Of a DNA stretch of 64,000 nucleotides, positions 8,648-21,900 are shown one piece after another; positions within the stretch are counted from its first letter, which is position 1; every line of letters begins with the position of its first letter. The notes beneath the pieces were generated by a model, which was given only the letters and a program-made list of their open reading frames with translations, did not search any database and was not told the origin of the DNA. The translations under genes were made by a program, and so were the position numbers. The stretch covers positions 262,951,687 to 263,015,686 of the forward strand of contig NC_061510.1 of assembly GCF_022539505.1 (NCBI RefSeq). Reading direction: 5' to 3'. This DNA is from Lolium rigidum (Eukaryota > Streptophyta > Magnoliopsida > Poales > Poaceae).

Positions 8648-10612
8648 TCAAACAATAATTACATCGTTAAGGAGAGTTTGCAGAATGAAACTAGGGGGTT
8701 CAGTAACCCAACTACAACTAGTGGAACTAGAGAGGCAGTTCCTAGCTATTTCATGAGCTACTTTGTTTGCATCTCTCTTACAATGCATAAAATCTACTTT
8801 CCCGATTCCTCCAGCTTGTACCAGAATGTCTGCATATATTGCCACTGCATTGCTCCAGATTTGGTTCGTTTCAGAACATAAGTTGATCACTTCAAGGGAG
8901 TCAGATTCTGCCTCAATATGAGTGTCCCCAAGACGATTTGCCAAAGAGAGCCCATGCAACATCGCCGTTGCCTCCGCCATATTGGCTGAAGCCACATGCG
9001 GTATAAACGTCGACGCTGCCGCGATGAAATCCCCTTTGTAGTTTCTCAAAACTGCTCTCGATGCACCTTTACCGGTTTCCAAACTGTATGCCGCATCGAC
9101 ATTCAGTTTAATTATAGACGATCTTGGTCTTTGCCATGTCTCCTTAGTCTCCAACGAGCATGACTTTACCTTTGCGGAATTAGCAGTAATCCCTTTTATA
9201 GAGTTTATGCATTGTGATATCAGCGGTACTTTTTCCCCGTGCGATAATTTTCTTCGGATCCACCAAATATACCAAGCAGCCACCACAACAATATTAGGTA
9301 TCATGATCGAGTCATAGCCTGGGAGGGGTCTTACCGGAGTTTTCAGTATTTCCGCCAAGACTTGCGATCCCGAACGGCCATCAGTAATGTAGTTGGCAAT
9401 CATAGTTCCCAACCCAAGAACATTCCAAATGGCTGTTGCGGCTGTGCACTTGAATCAAAAATGTAGTACATCTTCTCTTTCAACATTACACACCGAGCAT
9501 ATATCACTTGTACCAATATGTCTGCTTAGCAAGATAGCTTTCAGAGGTAGGACCCCGTGCAACACTCTCCATATATAAATTTTTACTTATGCAGAATCAT
9601 CAAGCCTCCACAGAATTTTCCATGTCGGGTTATTTAGAGATGTACCTGATATTAGTGATCGACAGGTTACCCCATTAAATTGATGCTTCCATTCAACATG
9701 ATATGCCGATCTTACTGAGAAAAATCCCGTCCTTGTGAAATGCGAGGAGATAAAATCCTCGAACCATTATTATTAAGGGGAATTTGAAGGATTATGTGTA
9801 CATCAATCGGATGAAAGTTTGATTGGACAAGGTCTATATCCCATGTACCAGTGGTCGGATCCACCAGGTCCGAAACTCTGGATAGAATACAACCATTTCG
9901 TGGTGTGATAATGCTCCTATCCGGGCTTGATGGAATCCATGGGTCCTTCCAAATCTGAATCGGATCTCCACTTCCAACACTCCAAATATACCCTCGTTTG
10001 AAGGTTTGAATCCCTTCCACTAGGCCAGCCTTGGGACCCGCCTTTAGAATGTCTCCCGAGGGGTAATATTTTGCTCTTAGAACTTGGGCACAAAGAGAAT
10101 TTGGACAATCAATTAATCTCCATACCTGTTTTGCTAGCATTGCAAGATTAAAAGAGTGTAGGTCTCGAAATTCCATTCCTCCCTCATTCTTCGGAAAACA
10201 AAGTTTCCACCAAGAGTACCAATGCATTTTTTTACCTTGATCATTATTACCCCACCAAAACTGAGCAACTAAATCAGTAATCTTTTTGCAAATATTTTTC
10301 GGTAGAAGGAATACCGATATTGCGTAAACTGGTATGGATTGAATTACTGCTTTCAACAGGATTTCCTTACCACCAATGGATAGTAGCTTCTCCATCCAAC
10401 CTTTTAATCTTTGTAGGACTCTCTCTACAAAATGCATGAAGCAGTCGCTGCGATCCGCCCCCACAAGGGCAGGTAAGTCCAAGTATTTGTCAGATAGGGC
10501 ATCTGTATTTATGTCTAGAATGTTTCACATCTCTTCTCGGACTTCAACTATAGTATTTGGGCTAAAAAAGATACTTGACTTTGCCAACATTATTCTCATT
10601 AAAACTGGGTAA
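8648..10612 (-). pseudogene. LINE (non-LTR retrotransposon) ORF2, 5'-truncated and broken
   Basis: Minus-strand remains of a plant L1-type ORF2 protein. From N- to C-terminus: the end of the reverse transcriptase palm and thumb (AKSSIFFSPNT near 10580, GWMEKLLSIGGKEILLKAV, FWWGNND, GGMEFRDLHSFNLAMLAKQ; 9712-10600), a poorly preserved zinc-binding zf-RVT region (~9413-9711), and an RNase H-like domain (8648-9412) with KLNVDAAY, an acidic ESDSLEVI and CKRDANKVAHEIA. The catalytic YxDD part of the RT lies upstream and is missing, consistent with 5' truncation. A TGA near 10527 and a frame break between 9412 and 9712 show it is dead. The Harbinger element begins 22 bp beyond its left (5') edge. 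Poly-A tail and TSD not found. Confidence 0.85.
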
Positions 10613-10960
10613 ATGCACCTCGAGATGGGATAAGGGCATCTCTACCGGACCGAGGCACTTACGTCAAAAATGTCCACGCATGTCCATTTACGTCAGCCCC
10701 TGGACACGAAAATGGTATGTGTTTGTTTGCGTCGGAGTGGCTCCAGCAGCCCAACGAATTTTGGGCGCGGGTCATTTTTGGTTCAGAAAACAGGTTAAAC
10801 AATCAAATTACACGAAATTATAGCCATAATATTGGCTGGGGTCTCAAATAAGTTCAGCACATGGTACTACGTAAAATGGAGTCCAAAAGGGGCACAACAT
10901 GGCCAGAACAGCAAATCTAGTCCAAAAGGAGGCCATGGTGCTTGACATTGGCGGCGTAGA

Positions 10961-12096
10961 TCAGGGGTCTCGCACGCGGATTTCTGCGCGCTTCTTCATT
11001 AGCCAGGTCCTAGGGTCGTCATCCATGTTGCTCAAGTCGGTCAGCATGATCCTTGTGTCCTCGGCACGGGTCTTGGCCTCGGCGTCACGCAATTTGGCCT
11101 CGGCGTCTGCCTTTTTTGGCCTCGATGTCCATCCTTTGAACCTCTTTGATAAGGTTGAGGTAGATGGCAGTTGCGGGCTCTTTTTCCAGACGCTTCTTCT
11201 CGTCCCTTTTCTTCATGGTGGCTTAATTCTCGGCCATCATCTTCTACAAGGTCTGTGTGAACGCAAGTGATGCTGCCTCCCGGGCTAGATCGGTCTTGGT
11301 AGCCTTATGGCCCCGGGGAGGAGGTGGGAGGGCTTTCTGCCCATGATCGTCGTTTTCGCCATCGACGACAACCGTTGTTGTCCCATTCTTGACAGCTTCA
11401 TCGTAGGCCGCAAAGCTTGTCTTCCACTTTTGCGCGTCCTTCGGCGGAATGGACCATATGGAAGCCCTTCTTATATGTTGTCTTGAACCTCTCCAAGGCT
11501 TGGGATATCTACAATTGGTTAAAGCCCGGACCATGGTTTGCAAATGATGTACATAGAATAGAATGATGATGATTGTTTGTTTACTACTGAAATCACGCCA
11601 ACGCCGCTCATGGGGTTGTTCACAACATGTTCGACGGCGGAGGAGAACTTGCTTGTCTCTTGTTTGATGTAGTTCCATCTTTTTCTGATGGACTCTTCCA
11701 TGCGAGGGTTTTTCATCTCGTAGGGCGCGTGACACTTTCTCTCATGATACTCCTGCACCACATTGTCCCAGTACACCTTGCCCTTTTGCTAGGCGCCATT
11801 AATGCAGTCATGGCTCGTCGCCAGCCACGCGTCGCACAAACACCTGTCCTCGTCGTCGTTGAAGCTGCAGGTCCCGTGGCTCTCCTCCTTCTTCTTGGTA
11901 CCATCATCTGTGGTGAGGACATGCTCTGTTGGCGCCTCCTCAGAGTCGTCGATGCAGACAGTTGTTGCCTGCATGGGATGGGTAGAGAACAGTCGTGCAC
12001 CATCGATGTCCACCCCATCCCGCGTCAATGGCCACTGATCATGCGACCATGTCCCGGCGCTGACGTCGCCAACAAAGCCGCCGCCGTAGAACATGG
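10961..12096 (-). pseudogene. Myb/SANT-like, NAM-associated-type gene of the Harbinger element, 3' part
   Basis: C-terminal part of a gene whose 5' part lies at 35276-35960 beyond the nested retrotransposons. Segments in order: MFYGGGF, an acidic stretch with DDEDRCLCDAWLATSHD (start of a Myb/SANT-like trihelix), YWDNVVQEYHERK, SIRKRWNYIKQETSKF, then, after an intron-like interval near 11500-11590, ERF...KKGFHMV and a charged helix with GHKATKTDLAREAA and further Glu/Lys-rich sequence to a stop at 10961. This layout is that of grass proteins often named GST-T3-like or NAM-associated. In Harbinger elements a Myb-like protein helps the transposase bind and enter the nucleus; a matching role here is inferred. 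Frame breaks near 11270 and in the last third add to the large insertion. Confidence 0.7.
12092..12096. repeat. Target-site duplication CATGG (left) of the SIRE-like element
   Basis: Identical to 35271-35275. The two copies flank the TGAAAG...CTTTCA ends of the Copia element. Confidence 0.92.
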
Positions 12097-14447
12097 TGAA
12101 AGGACACGGATGTCGCCTAGAGGGGGGTGAATAGGCGATTTAAAACTTTTACGAGATGGGCTTAACAAATGCGGAATAAAACTAGCGTTTACTTTGTCAA
12201 GCCCAAAGCCTATATACTATTGTTCACCTATGTGCACCAACAACTTATTCTAAGCAATGGTTCACCTATGTGTACCAACAACTTATGCTAAGCAATACAA
12301 GCAAGTATGTGATAGCAAGATATATATAACTTCAAGCACGATGGCTATCACAAGGTAAAGTGCATAAGTAAAGAGCTCGGGTATAGAGATAACCGAGGCA
12401 CGCGGGAGACGATGATTTATCCCGGAGTTCACACTCTTGCGAGTGCTAATCTCCGGTGGAGAGGTGCGGTTGCTTAGTGCTCCCGAACGCCACAAGAGGC
12501 TCACCTTGAGGTGTGGTTGCTCGATGCACACCAACGCCACAAAGGCCTCACCCCAAGATGCGGTACTCACACCACACACCGAACGCCACGAAGGCGCCTC
12601 ACCTAAATCTCCGGTGACCCTCGCCACAAAGGCCTAGGTCACGGTTCCACTAAGGGATTTCCTTCGAGGCGGAAACCGGGCCTTACACAAAGATTGGGGC
12701 ACACATCCACAACTTAATTGGAGGCTCCCAACAAATCGCCACAAAGGCCTAGAATCCGTCTAGGGTTCCAAGAACCCAAGAGTAACAACTTTCTTGCTTT
12801 CACCTCCACGAATCACCGTGGAGAACTCAAACCGATGCACCAAATGCAATGGCAAGAACACCACAAAGATGCTCAAGTCCTTCTCTCTCAAATTCCAACA
12901 AAGCTACAAAAGCTATTGGGGGAATAAGAGAGGAAGAACAAAGGAATTCACAAAGAACACCAAGATCAAGATCTAGAGAGTTCCACTCACAAAGAGATGG
13001 ATTTGATTGGTAGAAATGTAGATCTAGATCTCCTCCTCCTTTTCCCTCAAATGGATTCAAGAATCATTGGAGGAGTAGAGGGATGTGGAAAGCTCTCAAG
13101 GTCAGTAATGGTGGAGAGCCAAAGGAGGAAGAAGAAGTGGGGAGAAAGAGGAGGAAGAAAGCCTTAAAAAGGGGTCTCAGATTTCTGCCCGTTGGGGCCA
13201 AAGCCGGCCTTGTTCCACCGGCAGTGCCGGGGTGGCCGGCAGTGCTGGCCTTTTTCCACCGGCAGTGCCGGCCCGGCGGCAGTGCCGGGGTGTTCCCGGC
13301 GGCAGTTCCGGCCCCCCTGTTTTTACCCAAACACCCGATACGAAAACCTCAAGAACTTTTGCATCCGGACTCCGATTTTGATGATCTTGGGCTCGTTTCG
13401 AAGCTAGTAACAAGCTCTACAAGATAATGCAGGGAACAATCATAGTCCAGCAAAGTAGGATAGAAACAAATGGATAAAGGTTTTACCTATCTATAAACAG
13501 CAAACCGGTAAAACCTCCAATATGGAAAATGCAACAACTTGAGTTAGGAAACTCGGATTTAGGTGAAACCAATTTTGTTGTAAAGAAGATGACAAGAGCT
13601 ACCGCACAAAGAGTGAAAAGCTTAAGAACAAGTGGGGTAGGTTTTTCTATGTATTTTCGAGTGAAACCTCTCAATACGAGAAACCGAGAAAAACTCCAAT
13701 ATCGAAAACGCAACAAGTGATTCATGCGGAATCCGTTTTCGATGAACTAGAGCTTGTCATGAGAATAAGCACAAGCTCTAAAACACCATATGGATAAGAT
13801 CGAAATAACAACCAAGAAAGATGATGCAAGGATGCAAAGGTTTGAGCTCTCCGAAGGATACGATCGAGTTACTCACTCGAGAGCCCTCTTGATAGTACGG
13901 CAACTAAACTATAAACCGGTCTCCAACTACACCATGAGACCGGTGAGAAAGAAACCCTATCAAGATAAAACCTTAACCTTGAGTATTCCACTTGAGCTTG
14001 ATGATGACGATCTTGACCGCAACAAGATGGAACACCTTTCTTGATTGTGCTTGCTTGACGAAGTCTTGTGGATTGCTCCCCCATAATCCACCATGGGAGA
14101 GCTTCTTCTTCGGCACATCTTCACATATCCATGATCACCATATGGATGGCAAGCTTCAAGCAAATGATCTCTTAGATATGGCTCATCTTGAACTTGCACA
14201 TCATTTCTTCATTCTTCATCATGTTGATGTCTTGAAGTAACTTGAGGGCTCACTTCATCTTCATCTTCAAGACATACTTGACACTTGATATCCTCCATCA
14301 AATTCTTCTTATTGCAACCTTGAAGCCAACATATGGTTCAAGAATTGCCTATGGACAACTCCTACAAATATAACTCAATGCAAACATTAGTCCATAGGGA
14401 TTGTCATTAATTACCAAAACCACACATGGGGGCTCCATGCAATTTCA
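12097..14447 (-). repeat. 3' LTR of the SIRE-like element
   Basis: 2351 bp, paired with 32898-35270. A GC-rich block near 13200-13320 has tandem GGCAGTGCCGG-type words and accounts for most length differences between the two LTRs. Confidence 0.92.
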
Positions 14448-17400
14448 ATCTCCCCCATTTTGGTAATTGATGACAATCTCTTTGAGAGGGTTTATATAAG
14501 GAATTTAAGTAACAAACAAGTTGAACATATAGAGCAAACTCCCCCATAATATATGCATGTGTGAATGATCTTGAATTTCATTGCATATATTGGCATTCAA
14601 AGCCTAGTGGAGTTTCCTCTAAATATTCAACTATGCAAAGCAACAAGATGCAATGCAATAAAGGCACATGCTTAAGCACAAAGCAAGGACATAGCCAAAT
14701 TCCCTTAAACCCTCCAAACTTCTCCCCCATTGGCACCAATTGCCGAAATGGGTGAAAATTTTAGAAGGCTAAAATAGTGAGAGTTCCTTCATAGCGTGTG
14801 CATTTCTCATAATTTGAGTGGAATCAAATGCACGTATCCAATGACGAATATTCGGAAGGAATCACACTAGATAGGATCAAAGATTGCACAAAGATAACAA
14901 AGACAAGAAGCTTCAACAAATGAAGCAAGCAACCAAATGAACCACAAAGAAGATACCAAAAGAAAGATAGATATTATTATAAGATCAAGAAGATTGCTAT
15001 AAATAATATGAGGAAGCTCCCCAAGGTTTGTGCACAAAACTAGACAAATTGCATTGGAGTATAAAGTGCACAAAACATGGAATCATTACTCCCATAATAT
15101 CATTCAAAACAAAAGATACCAAGTGAATCAAATTTTAATGATCACCACAAAATAGTGCCTTAAATAAAATGAGGAAGCTCCCCAAGGTACATGCATAAAT
15201 TAAAATGTTGCATTTGAATACAATATGCATAACATGGAATCCTCACTCCCTCATTACTATTTAAAACACAAACATTTGCAGTAGATCATAGATAGAAGAA
15301 TAAGCTTAACACTTGCAACAAACAAATAGTTGAGCAACAAGTAAGAGGCACCATAATAAAAAGGCTCAACCAAGAGGATATGTGAAAGGCATGATAAAGC
15401 ATATTATAAGACTATTACAAGGATAAAAAAATATCATCATAGTCTTCAATGAATTATATTGCTTAGCATGACCAATCAACATGCAATAAATAAATAAGAT
15501 ATCAAAAGGAGACGTATCATCTCTTATGTGTATAAGTTTCTCTAAGTGGGCAATATCACAAAGATATTTATCCACAAAGAAACATGCACACACAAAATAG
15601 ATATGCAACAAATATAGCATGATATCCAAGACGAAGTCATGCAATATACCAATAAGAATTTTTGCTTAATAGCATGGCCAAAGGCACAATTTTATCTTAT
15701 GGTACATTCATGAACTTCAACCACAAACATCTAAAATACATCACAAATATCAAAAAGGGATAGAAGATAGTTGGGATGCATTGAGAAAGGAAACAAGTAT
15801 CACAAAAGAAGATACCAAAAGAAATAACTCAATTTGCACTTTCATCGATATTGCACATGTGTGAGGTTTGAGGAAAAGATATGCAATAAAATTGCTATAT
15901 AGACATAGTTGGGATGGATGAATCATGAGCATGATTTAATATACCTCCCAACAAATGCACTCATCTCAAATTACTCACATTCACAATAAAGAGGTTTCAT
16001 TAAGACTTTAGCAAGAAGCACAACATTTGCAAATCAAGAGATTCATGCCAAGATGCAACCACATGGTTGGATGCAAGAACAATATGCATGAGAAGATACT
16101 TGTTACCGAGATAGCATTCGTGAGGATGTAGTAGATATGTGTTCGTTGACCATCCTAGCTTGCCTCAAGTTACCATTGAGTCACCACTTCTCCCCAAGGG
16201 TGAGACAACCATCCAATGCATATCCATTGTACCTAACACAAAGGTAAGTACAAAATGGTCCCCAAACTAATTGGGTCCGAAGTAGTTAGACACACTACAA
16301 CATATAGGACAAACTCCACAATTCTATGTGCATATAGATATGAAAATGAATTTCATGCACATCTTAGCCAAATTCGAATTTGATGGAGTTTACCCTATAT
16401 ATTGGATCAAAGAAAGTAACACATGCCATAAGATATACATATATTAAATATGCATGCACAATACTTTCAAGAACCAAAGGAAGATACAATTTGGACAAAA
16501 CACCAAATAAATCAAGAGAGAATGGTTGCCCAAATTATATCAAAGAATCAAATCAACACAAGATTGACTCCAAAGACTTATCTCATTATCAGAAGCTAAT
16601 TAAGCCTAAGCACAAAGGAATGAGATAACCAACTCCCAAGAGAGCAAGGTTCCAACGAATAAACCAAACCCTCGAAACTTTTTATGATGGCACAAAGTAC
16701 CAAAAAGAAAGTTTATGTCTCCCAAAACCAAACTTTTGATAATGATCAAGAGATGTTAAGCATTCTAACAAAAATAGGAGAGCTCCCCCAAGATTAGTGC
16801 ATTATCTAGGATTTTGCATATGAATACTAAATGCACAAAACTAGGATCATCACGCTACCTATATCTACTAAAATGCTAAGAAAGTTTGAATAGACAAATT
16901 AGATCCATAAGATGCAAGGAAGACACATGGGAGTCAAAGCACAACACATTCATGGCAATAAATAAGACAATTTAAACACAAGAGCCAATGTAAATATGAT
17001 CAATAAATTTCTACCCAATAATTTATTACCACTTGTCCTAGGACAAGAGGTATTAGGAAATATTTCCGGTGGTAGTTTGTAAGTATACATAAGATCATAT
17101 TTACAACGAATAAAGCATATGGTAAAAGATAAGAGTTAACCATCATGCAAGGAGAGTTTCTTGATAGCTTCAATTAGTCATACCAACATGCAAAGCAATT
17201 AATAGTATTCATACCAACATGCAAAGCAATTAATAGTATTCATACTAACATGCAAAGCAATTAATAGTATTCATACCAACATGCAAAGCAATTAATAGTA
17301 TTCATACCAACATGCAAAGCAATTAATAGTATGACTTGAAGCACATGGTTTTCCAAAAATGTATTGAGGGACACGTTGTGAAAAACCATGCCAAGAAAAA

Positions 17401-18146
17401 CTTTCACAAATAAGATCCACAAAGATATTAGCAATGAAGCTATTTAAGCAAATTGGAGCTTGTTTGAGCAAACATGCCACACATGAGAGAGATAATTTAC
17501 GATATCAATTCTATGTGACACAACCTCAAATGTTCACATTTTCTAGGCTTGTAATATGCACAAAGCTTATTACTCCCCCATAATATGATAAGGAATTTAT
17601 TTTCACAAGAGGCAAATAAGATCCAACTAGAGATATTAATGGACATTAGAATTTGAATTTCTCATGAAGATGACATACCACATAGAGACTAGATAATCTT
17701 GCAATATCAATTCTAAGTGATATTCCTCATGTACACACATTGTTAGGATCATGAAATTCCCAAAGAAATATCACTCCCCCAAAATGGGATAGTCCATTAA
17801 TCGCTCATAAGAGCCATATAAGATACAACAAGATGCAAAGTGGCTCCAACACAAACACAAATACATGGTGTGCAACCCAACATGCATAGGCTTGATTTCT
17901 CAAGAAAAGCAAATAGGAATCACAACATATACAAACACATGTTAGGAACAAAAACTAACACATGCAAAGGGGCGAGTCACTTTCAATATAAATGAGTTGA
18001 GCACATGTTACCGCAAGGAGGAACATTGAATATATGATAGAAGCAAGATAACCAAGACTTGGCTTGAGATGATATAAATGATGAAGATCCCTTAATTCTT
18101 CATGATGTATCCTAGTCTCCAATGCCCTCCAACAAGCACCTATTGA
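14448..18146 (-). other. Non-coding interior of the SIRE-like element
   Basis: AT-rich sequence with many short stops in all frames, where protease, integrase, reverse transcriptase and RNase H would be in an autonomous Copia element. No pol motif recognised. Repeated words such as CTCCCC(C/A)A and CATGCAAAGCA occur throughout. The polypurine tract lies at its left edge (14448-14461). Confidence 0.75.
17179..17332. repeat. 31-bp tandem repeat, five copies
   Basis: Unit begins CATACCAACATGCAAAGCAA and ends TTAATAGTATT; five adjacent copies, one with a C-to-T change. It lies in the non-coding interior of the SIRE-like element. Confidence 0.95.
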
Positions 18147-18947
18147 TCAAGTTTTGGAATGTTGGTCCCCAACTAAGTTGGGTCCTAAGAGGTTAGTCAC
18201 AATAGGCTTGGCAACCCAAATGGTTCTTTTCTTGACACCACTTTGAGCACCAACATATTTGGCAAACACATTGCCACCCTCATCCTTACGAAGAGAATAA
18301 ACATCATCAATGGAGATAGAGTTGGATGAGGTACCAATAGTGCAAAAAGAGGAGATGTGGCCCTTCTCACGGCATATGTAGCAAGTTCTTTTCTTCTCCT
18401 TCTTCTCACTAGATTTCTCCACAATGGGAGCATTGGCTTGATTCTTCTTGGGAAGTGGCATTTCTTCAACTTGAGGTTGAATATGAGTTTGAGCTTGAGG
18501 CCGCTTCCCTTTTGCTTCTTCTTCAAAGGGCAAGATCTAACATGATGCCCTTCAATTTTGCACTTGAAGCAAACAATCTTGGCCGGGTCTTTGACTTGTA
18601 ATTGGCCCTTCTTAGTCTTGTTGTTCTTGGACTTTTTCTTGTTGTTGGAGTTGAATCCAAGTCCACTCTTGTCATTGGGGGATTGTTGCACACTTAACAT
18701 CTTGTCAAGTTTGCATTTCCCTTCATGACCCTTTACCAAGTCGTTCTTCAAAGAAGAGACTTGGGCCTTGAGCTCTTTGATTTCCTCTACATGGTTAGCA
18801 ACAACACAAGTACTAGAGGAAGTAGAACCTTCATTGTTAGAGCAACAAGGCAAGGAATATAATTCATCACAAGATTTAGCAATATTATGAGTGGATGAAT
18901 TACTAGGACTAGCACATGGCAATATAACATTTTGAGGATTAGTGATA
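18147..18947 (-). pseudogene. SIRE-like gag, C-terminal part with two zinc knuckles
   Basis: Continuation of gag from 31255-32842 after the nested Gypsy insertion. It contains a coiled-coil stretch (EEIKELKAQVSSLKNDL), a basic Asn/Lys-rich segment, a first CCHC knuckle CFKCKIEGHHVRSC and, after a frame change near 18530, a second CYICREKGHISSFC. It ends at a stop at 18147. In intact elements gag forms the virus-like particle and its knuckles bind the RNA; this copy is split and frameshifted. Confidence 0.8.
18943..18947. repeat. Target-site duplication TGATA (left) of the Gypsy element
   Basis: Identical to 31250-31254, flanking TGTCAACACC...GATGTTACA ends. Confidence 0.93.
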
Positions 18948-21900
18948 TGTCAACACCCGGATTTTTAAGTCCAGATGCCTATTATGCCGTACATCGCAAT
19001 CCCAGGAATATTGTTGTTGCGAGACATAATAGTTGAATATCATAGAGTCATCATTTATTACAACACATAATCGTCTTACAAAGGTAGATCACATGATCCA
19101 AGTATTACAATAATAGTTGATCTATCGATCAACGAACATCACAAATAGCGGAAGCGAAGTAGTAGTGGCTATCTAATCCACGAGGCCAACGCTTGACGTC
19201 GGGAGCGGTCCTAGTTGTCGTAGACGTCCCGCTGTCCATCTTCCTCGTACTGCTGTTCACCTTCATAGTCCGGCCATTTGAATAGCCGGGGACAAAGCCA
19301 TGAGTACTTTAAAGTACTCGCAAACTAATACTAGTGTAAGCACCATCAATTATAGTAAGGGGATACTAAGCTCTAGGTTTATTTGCATAAAGCCAAGTTT
19401 ATTTCATAAACATTTAGAAAAGACTCTTCATTTGCTAAACTAACTCAAGTGGGAACATTAGTGTCATTCCCACAACTCTGTTGTGATTCAATTCAAAGTC
19501 ACCATTCACCTTTCAAATTCAGGTCCCAAGTCATATGTCATATTTTTGAAAATGGTCTGATGACGGAACAGTATGGCCTTTCCAACCGTCCATAACCGTG
19601 GACGCGGCTATTCGAATAGTTCTACACTCTGCAGAGGTCGTACACTTGTGCCACAATATTTGCAATAATCCGTCAGGGTTAACTGGCCCTGATTTACCAT
19701 ACTCCGTATGCGGACTACCAACCATAACCTTTCACTTACATACTCTAGTATAGGCACCTCTCCCCATGAGCTTGGCCTCCCGGTGAAAACCGCAGATCAA
19801 CCCGGGAACCGCACGGGGCTTGGGCCGGACATTCACCTCATTCCACGTCATATCGCATCGTTTTGTTTGTTGTAGAGGCAGCCCTCGGCCTAACCCCGAT
19901 GACGCTTGTTTAGAGGGAACCCATACTAAAGCACATAAATTTCTAGTTAAGCCCTTACCCATATTGGGTATTGTGGGGGTACTTTCAAATTGGAATGGTA
20001 TCGCATCCGAACCCAACCATCAGTTTTGTAAAATTCACCAAGTCATTCACCAGTCATATTCACCTTCAAAATCTTTCAATAGAATGAAGCATCATTCCAA
20101 GGTTTTCAAAGTCATTTCATTTCACATGATCCCATCTAGAGTAGTCAATTCTATTTGTTTAGCACTAGCAATTAGTCATGAGGGGTGCTAACTAGCTTGT
20201 CTTGCTCTAGGCTAACTTTGATGCTCTTGTTCTACTCTATATCTAAACCAAGTGAATCATGAATCAAAAAGGTAAACTTTGATAAACAAAATTTAGAAAA
20301 GCTTGTAAAGTAAAGCTGGGAAATAGGAGCATTAAGCATAAAGTAAAAAATATTGGTGCCTTGCTCTTGTAGAGCTTTGCACAAGGGAACCTTGCAAGAG
20401 TGTTAGCTTGCCTTGATTGGTGTATTGATCAAAGTTTTCCGGCTCTTCCTCCCGGTAGAATACCTCTTCCTCTTGATAGTCTCCGGTACTAGCGTCTATA
20501 AACGAATACGAGGATACAATCACCAAACAACACTTAAGTAATCTTAATTAGCCTTATTGGCTCACACACAAAGGATCTAGCATCACTACTTAACATTTAT
20601 CCAACAATTATTCTAGGGTTTCATTATTTAATGTTAGGAAAAATAATTTCCTCTCATTAAAAATTGGAATTAGGGTTTTTCTTTGGGTTGGGAGAATTAA
20701 TTTCCTCTCATTGAATTCTTCTTAAGATTTAATCTTCTCAAATAACCAGGGATGATCCCATGTTGACCAAGGTCAACACTTCACACTTAGTATTTGAGAA
20801 AAGTGATTTAAATGAGATTCATCATCTCATGTGATTTAAATAACTAGTGCAATTTAAATACTATGTTGATTTAAATTCTACAAGTGAGCAAGTATGAGCC
20901 TAAGCATTTAAAGGTCAACACATTACTTCATATCACTTGTGAGAATGATTTAAATGAGGTGCTACACCTCATAGATTTAAATTCCTAAAATTTGCTATAG
21001 TTTAAATGAGCTAGTATTGACTACATAGCCAATATTTTGATTCTAGCCCATGATCATGCAAAACAACTATGCTATATTTTTGCATAAACAATTGGATTAT
21101 GTCAAATGTGATTTATTAGAGTTGGAATCAACTTAAAATCATTTATAGATAATTTCTAAAATTTATTTGAAGTCAGAAAAGGCCCTGCCTTGTTATTTTT
21201 ATCATTTAAATTTTATTTCGAATTTGGACATGAGGCCTGTGGCATTATTTAGATAATTTCATGAGCTTTCTAAATATATAAAATTTGCTAAATTTGGTTC
21301 AGTAGATTTCAAACTATTTAAATTTGAAGTGGCAGCAGTATTGAATTTGAACTAAAATAGATTAAATCGAATTTGAAATCCTGGGCCACGCGGGAAAACA
21401 GAATGGGCTAAACAGGCTAACCGACTGGGCCGGCCCAACTAACGTTTCACAGCTGCGGGCCGGCCTGACATAGGGTCCCACGCGTCAGTCTCTTTTTAAC
21501 CCGAAACGGTACCTGGCAGCGTGCGCCGTTAGATCGGACCGTGGATCGACGGCCGAGCGTCGTCGTCGTCGACGGGGGAGGAGAGCGTGCTGCGCCGGCG
21601 AGGTAGGGGGTCGGAGAACGCTGGAGGTCGCCGGCGGTCGAGGGCGGGGGTCGAGGCGAGGTTGTCGAGGGTGTAGAAGACCCTGGTACCGCGGCGAGGC
21701 TCGGGGCTGCTCCAATCGATGGCGATGGTCTGCGAGCTCCGGCGGGTGTGAGCTTGCGATTGGGGCTGCTCCGGCGAGGTCTGGTGAAATTGATCGGTGG
21801 AGAAGGCTCAGTGAGAGGAGGGGAGTGAATGGTGTGTAGAGAGAAGGCGCCGATTGTCTCCATTTATAGGGTCGTGTGGTGGCCGCGGGGTGCTGGGAAG

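Noticed and set aside
21447..21863. A 138-residue frame inside the 5-kb LTR
   Set aside because: Pro/Ser/Arg low complexity in a GC-rich LTR segment, differently broken in the other LTR copy (29151 region); probably not coding.
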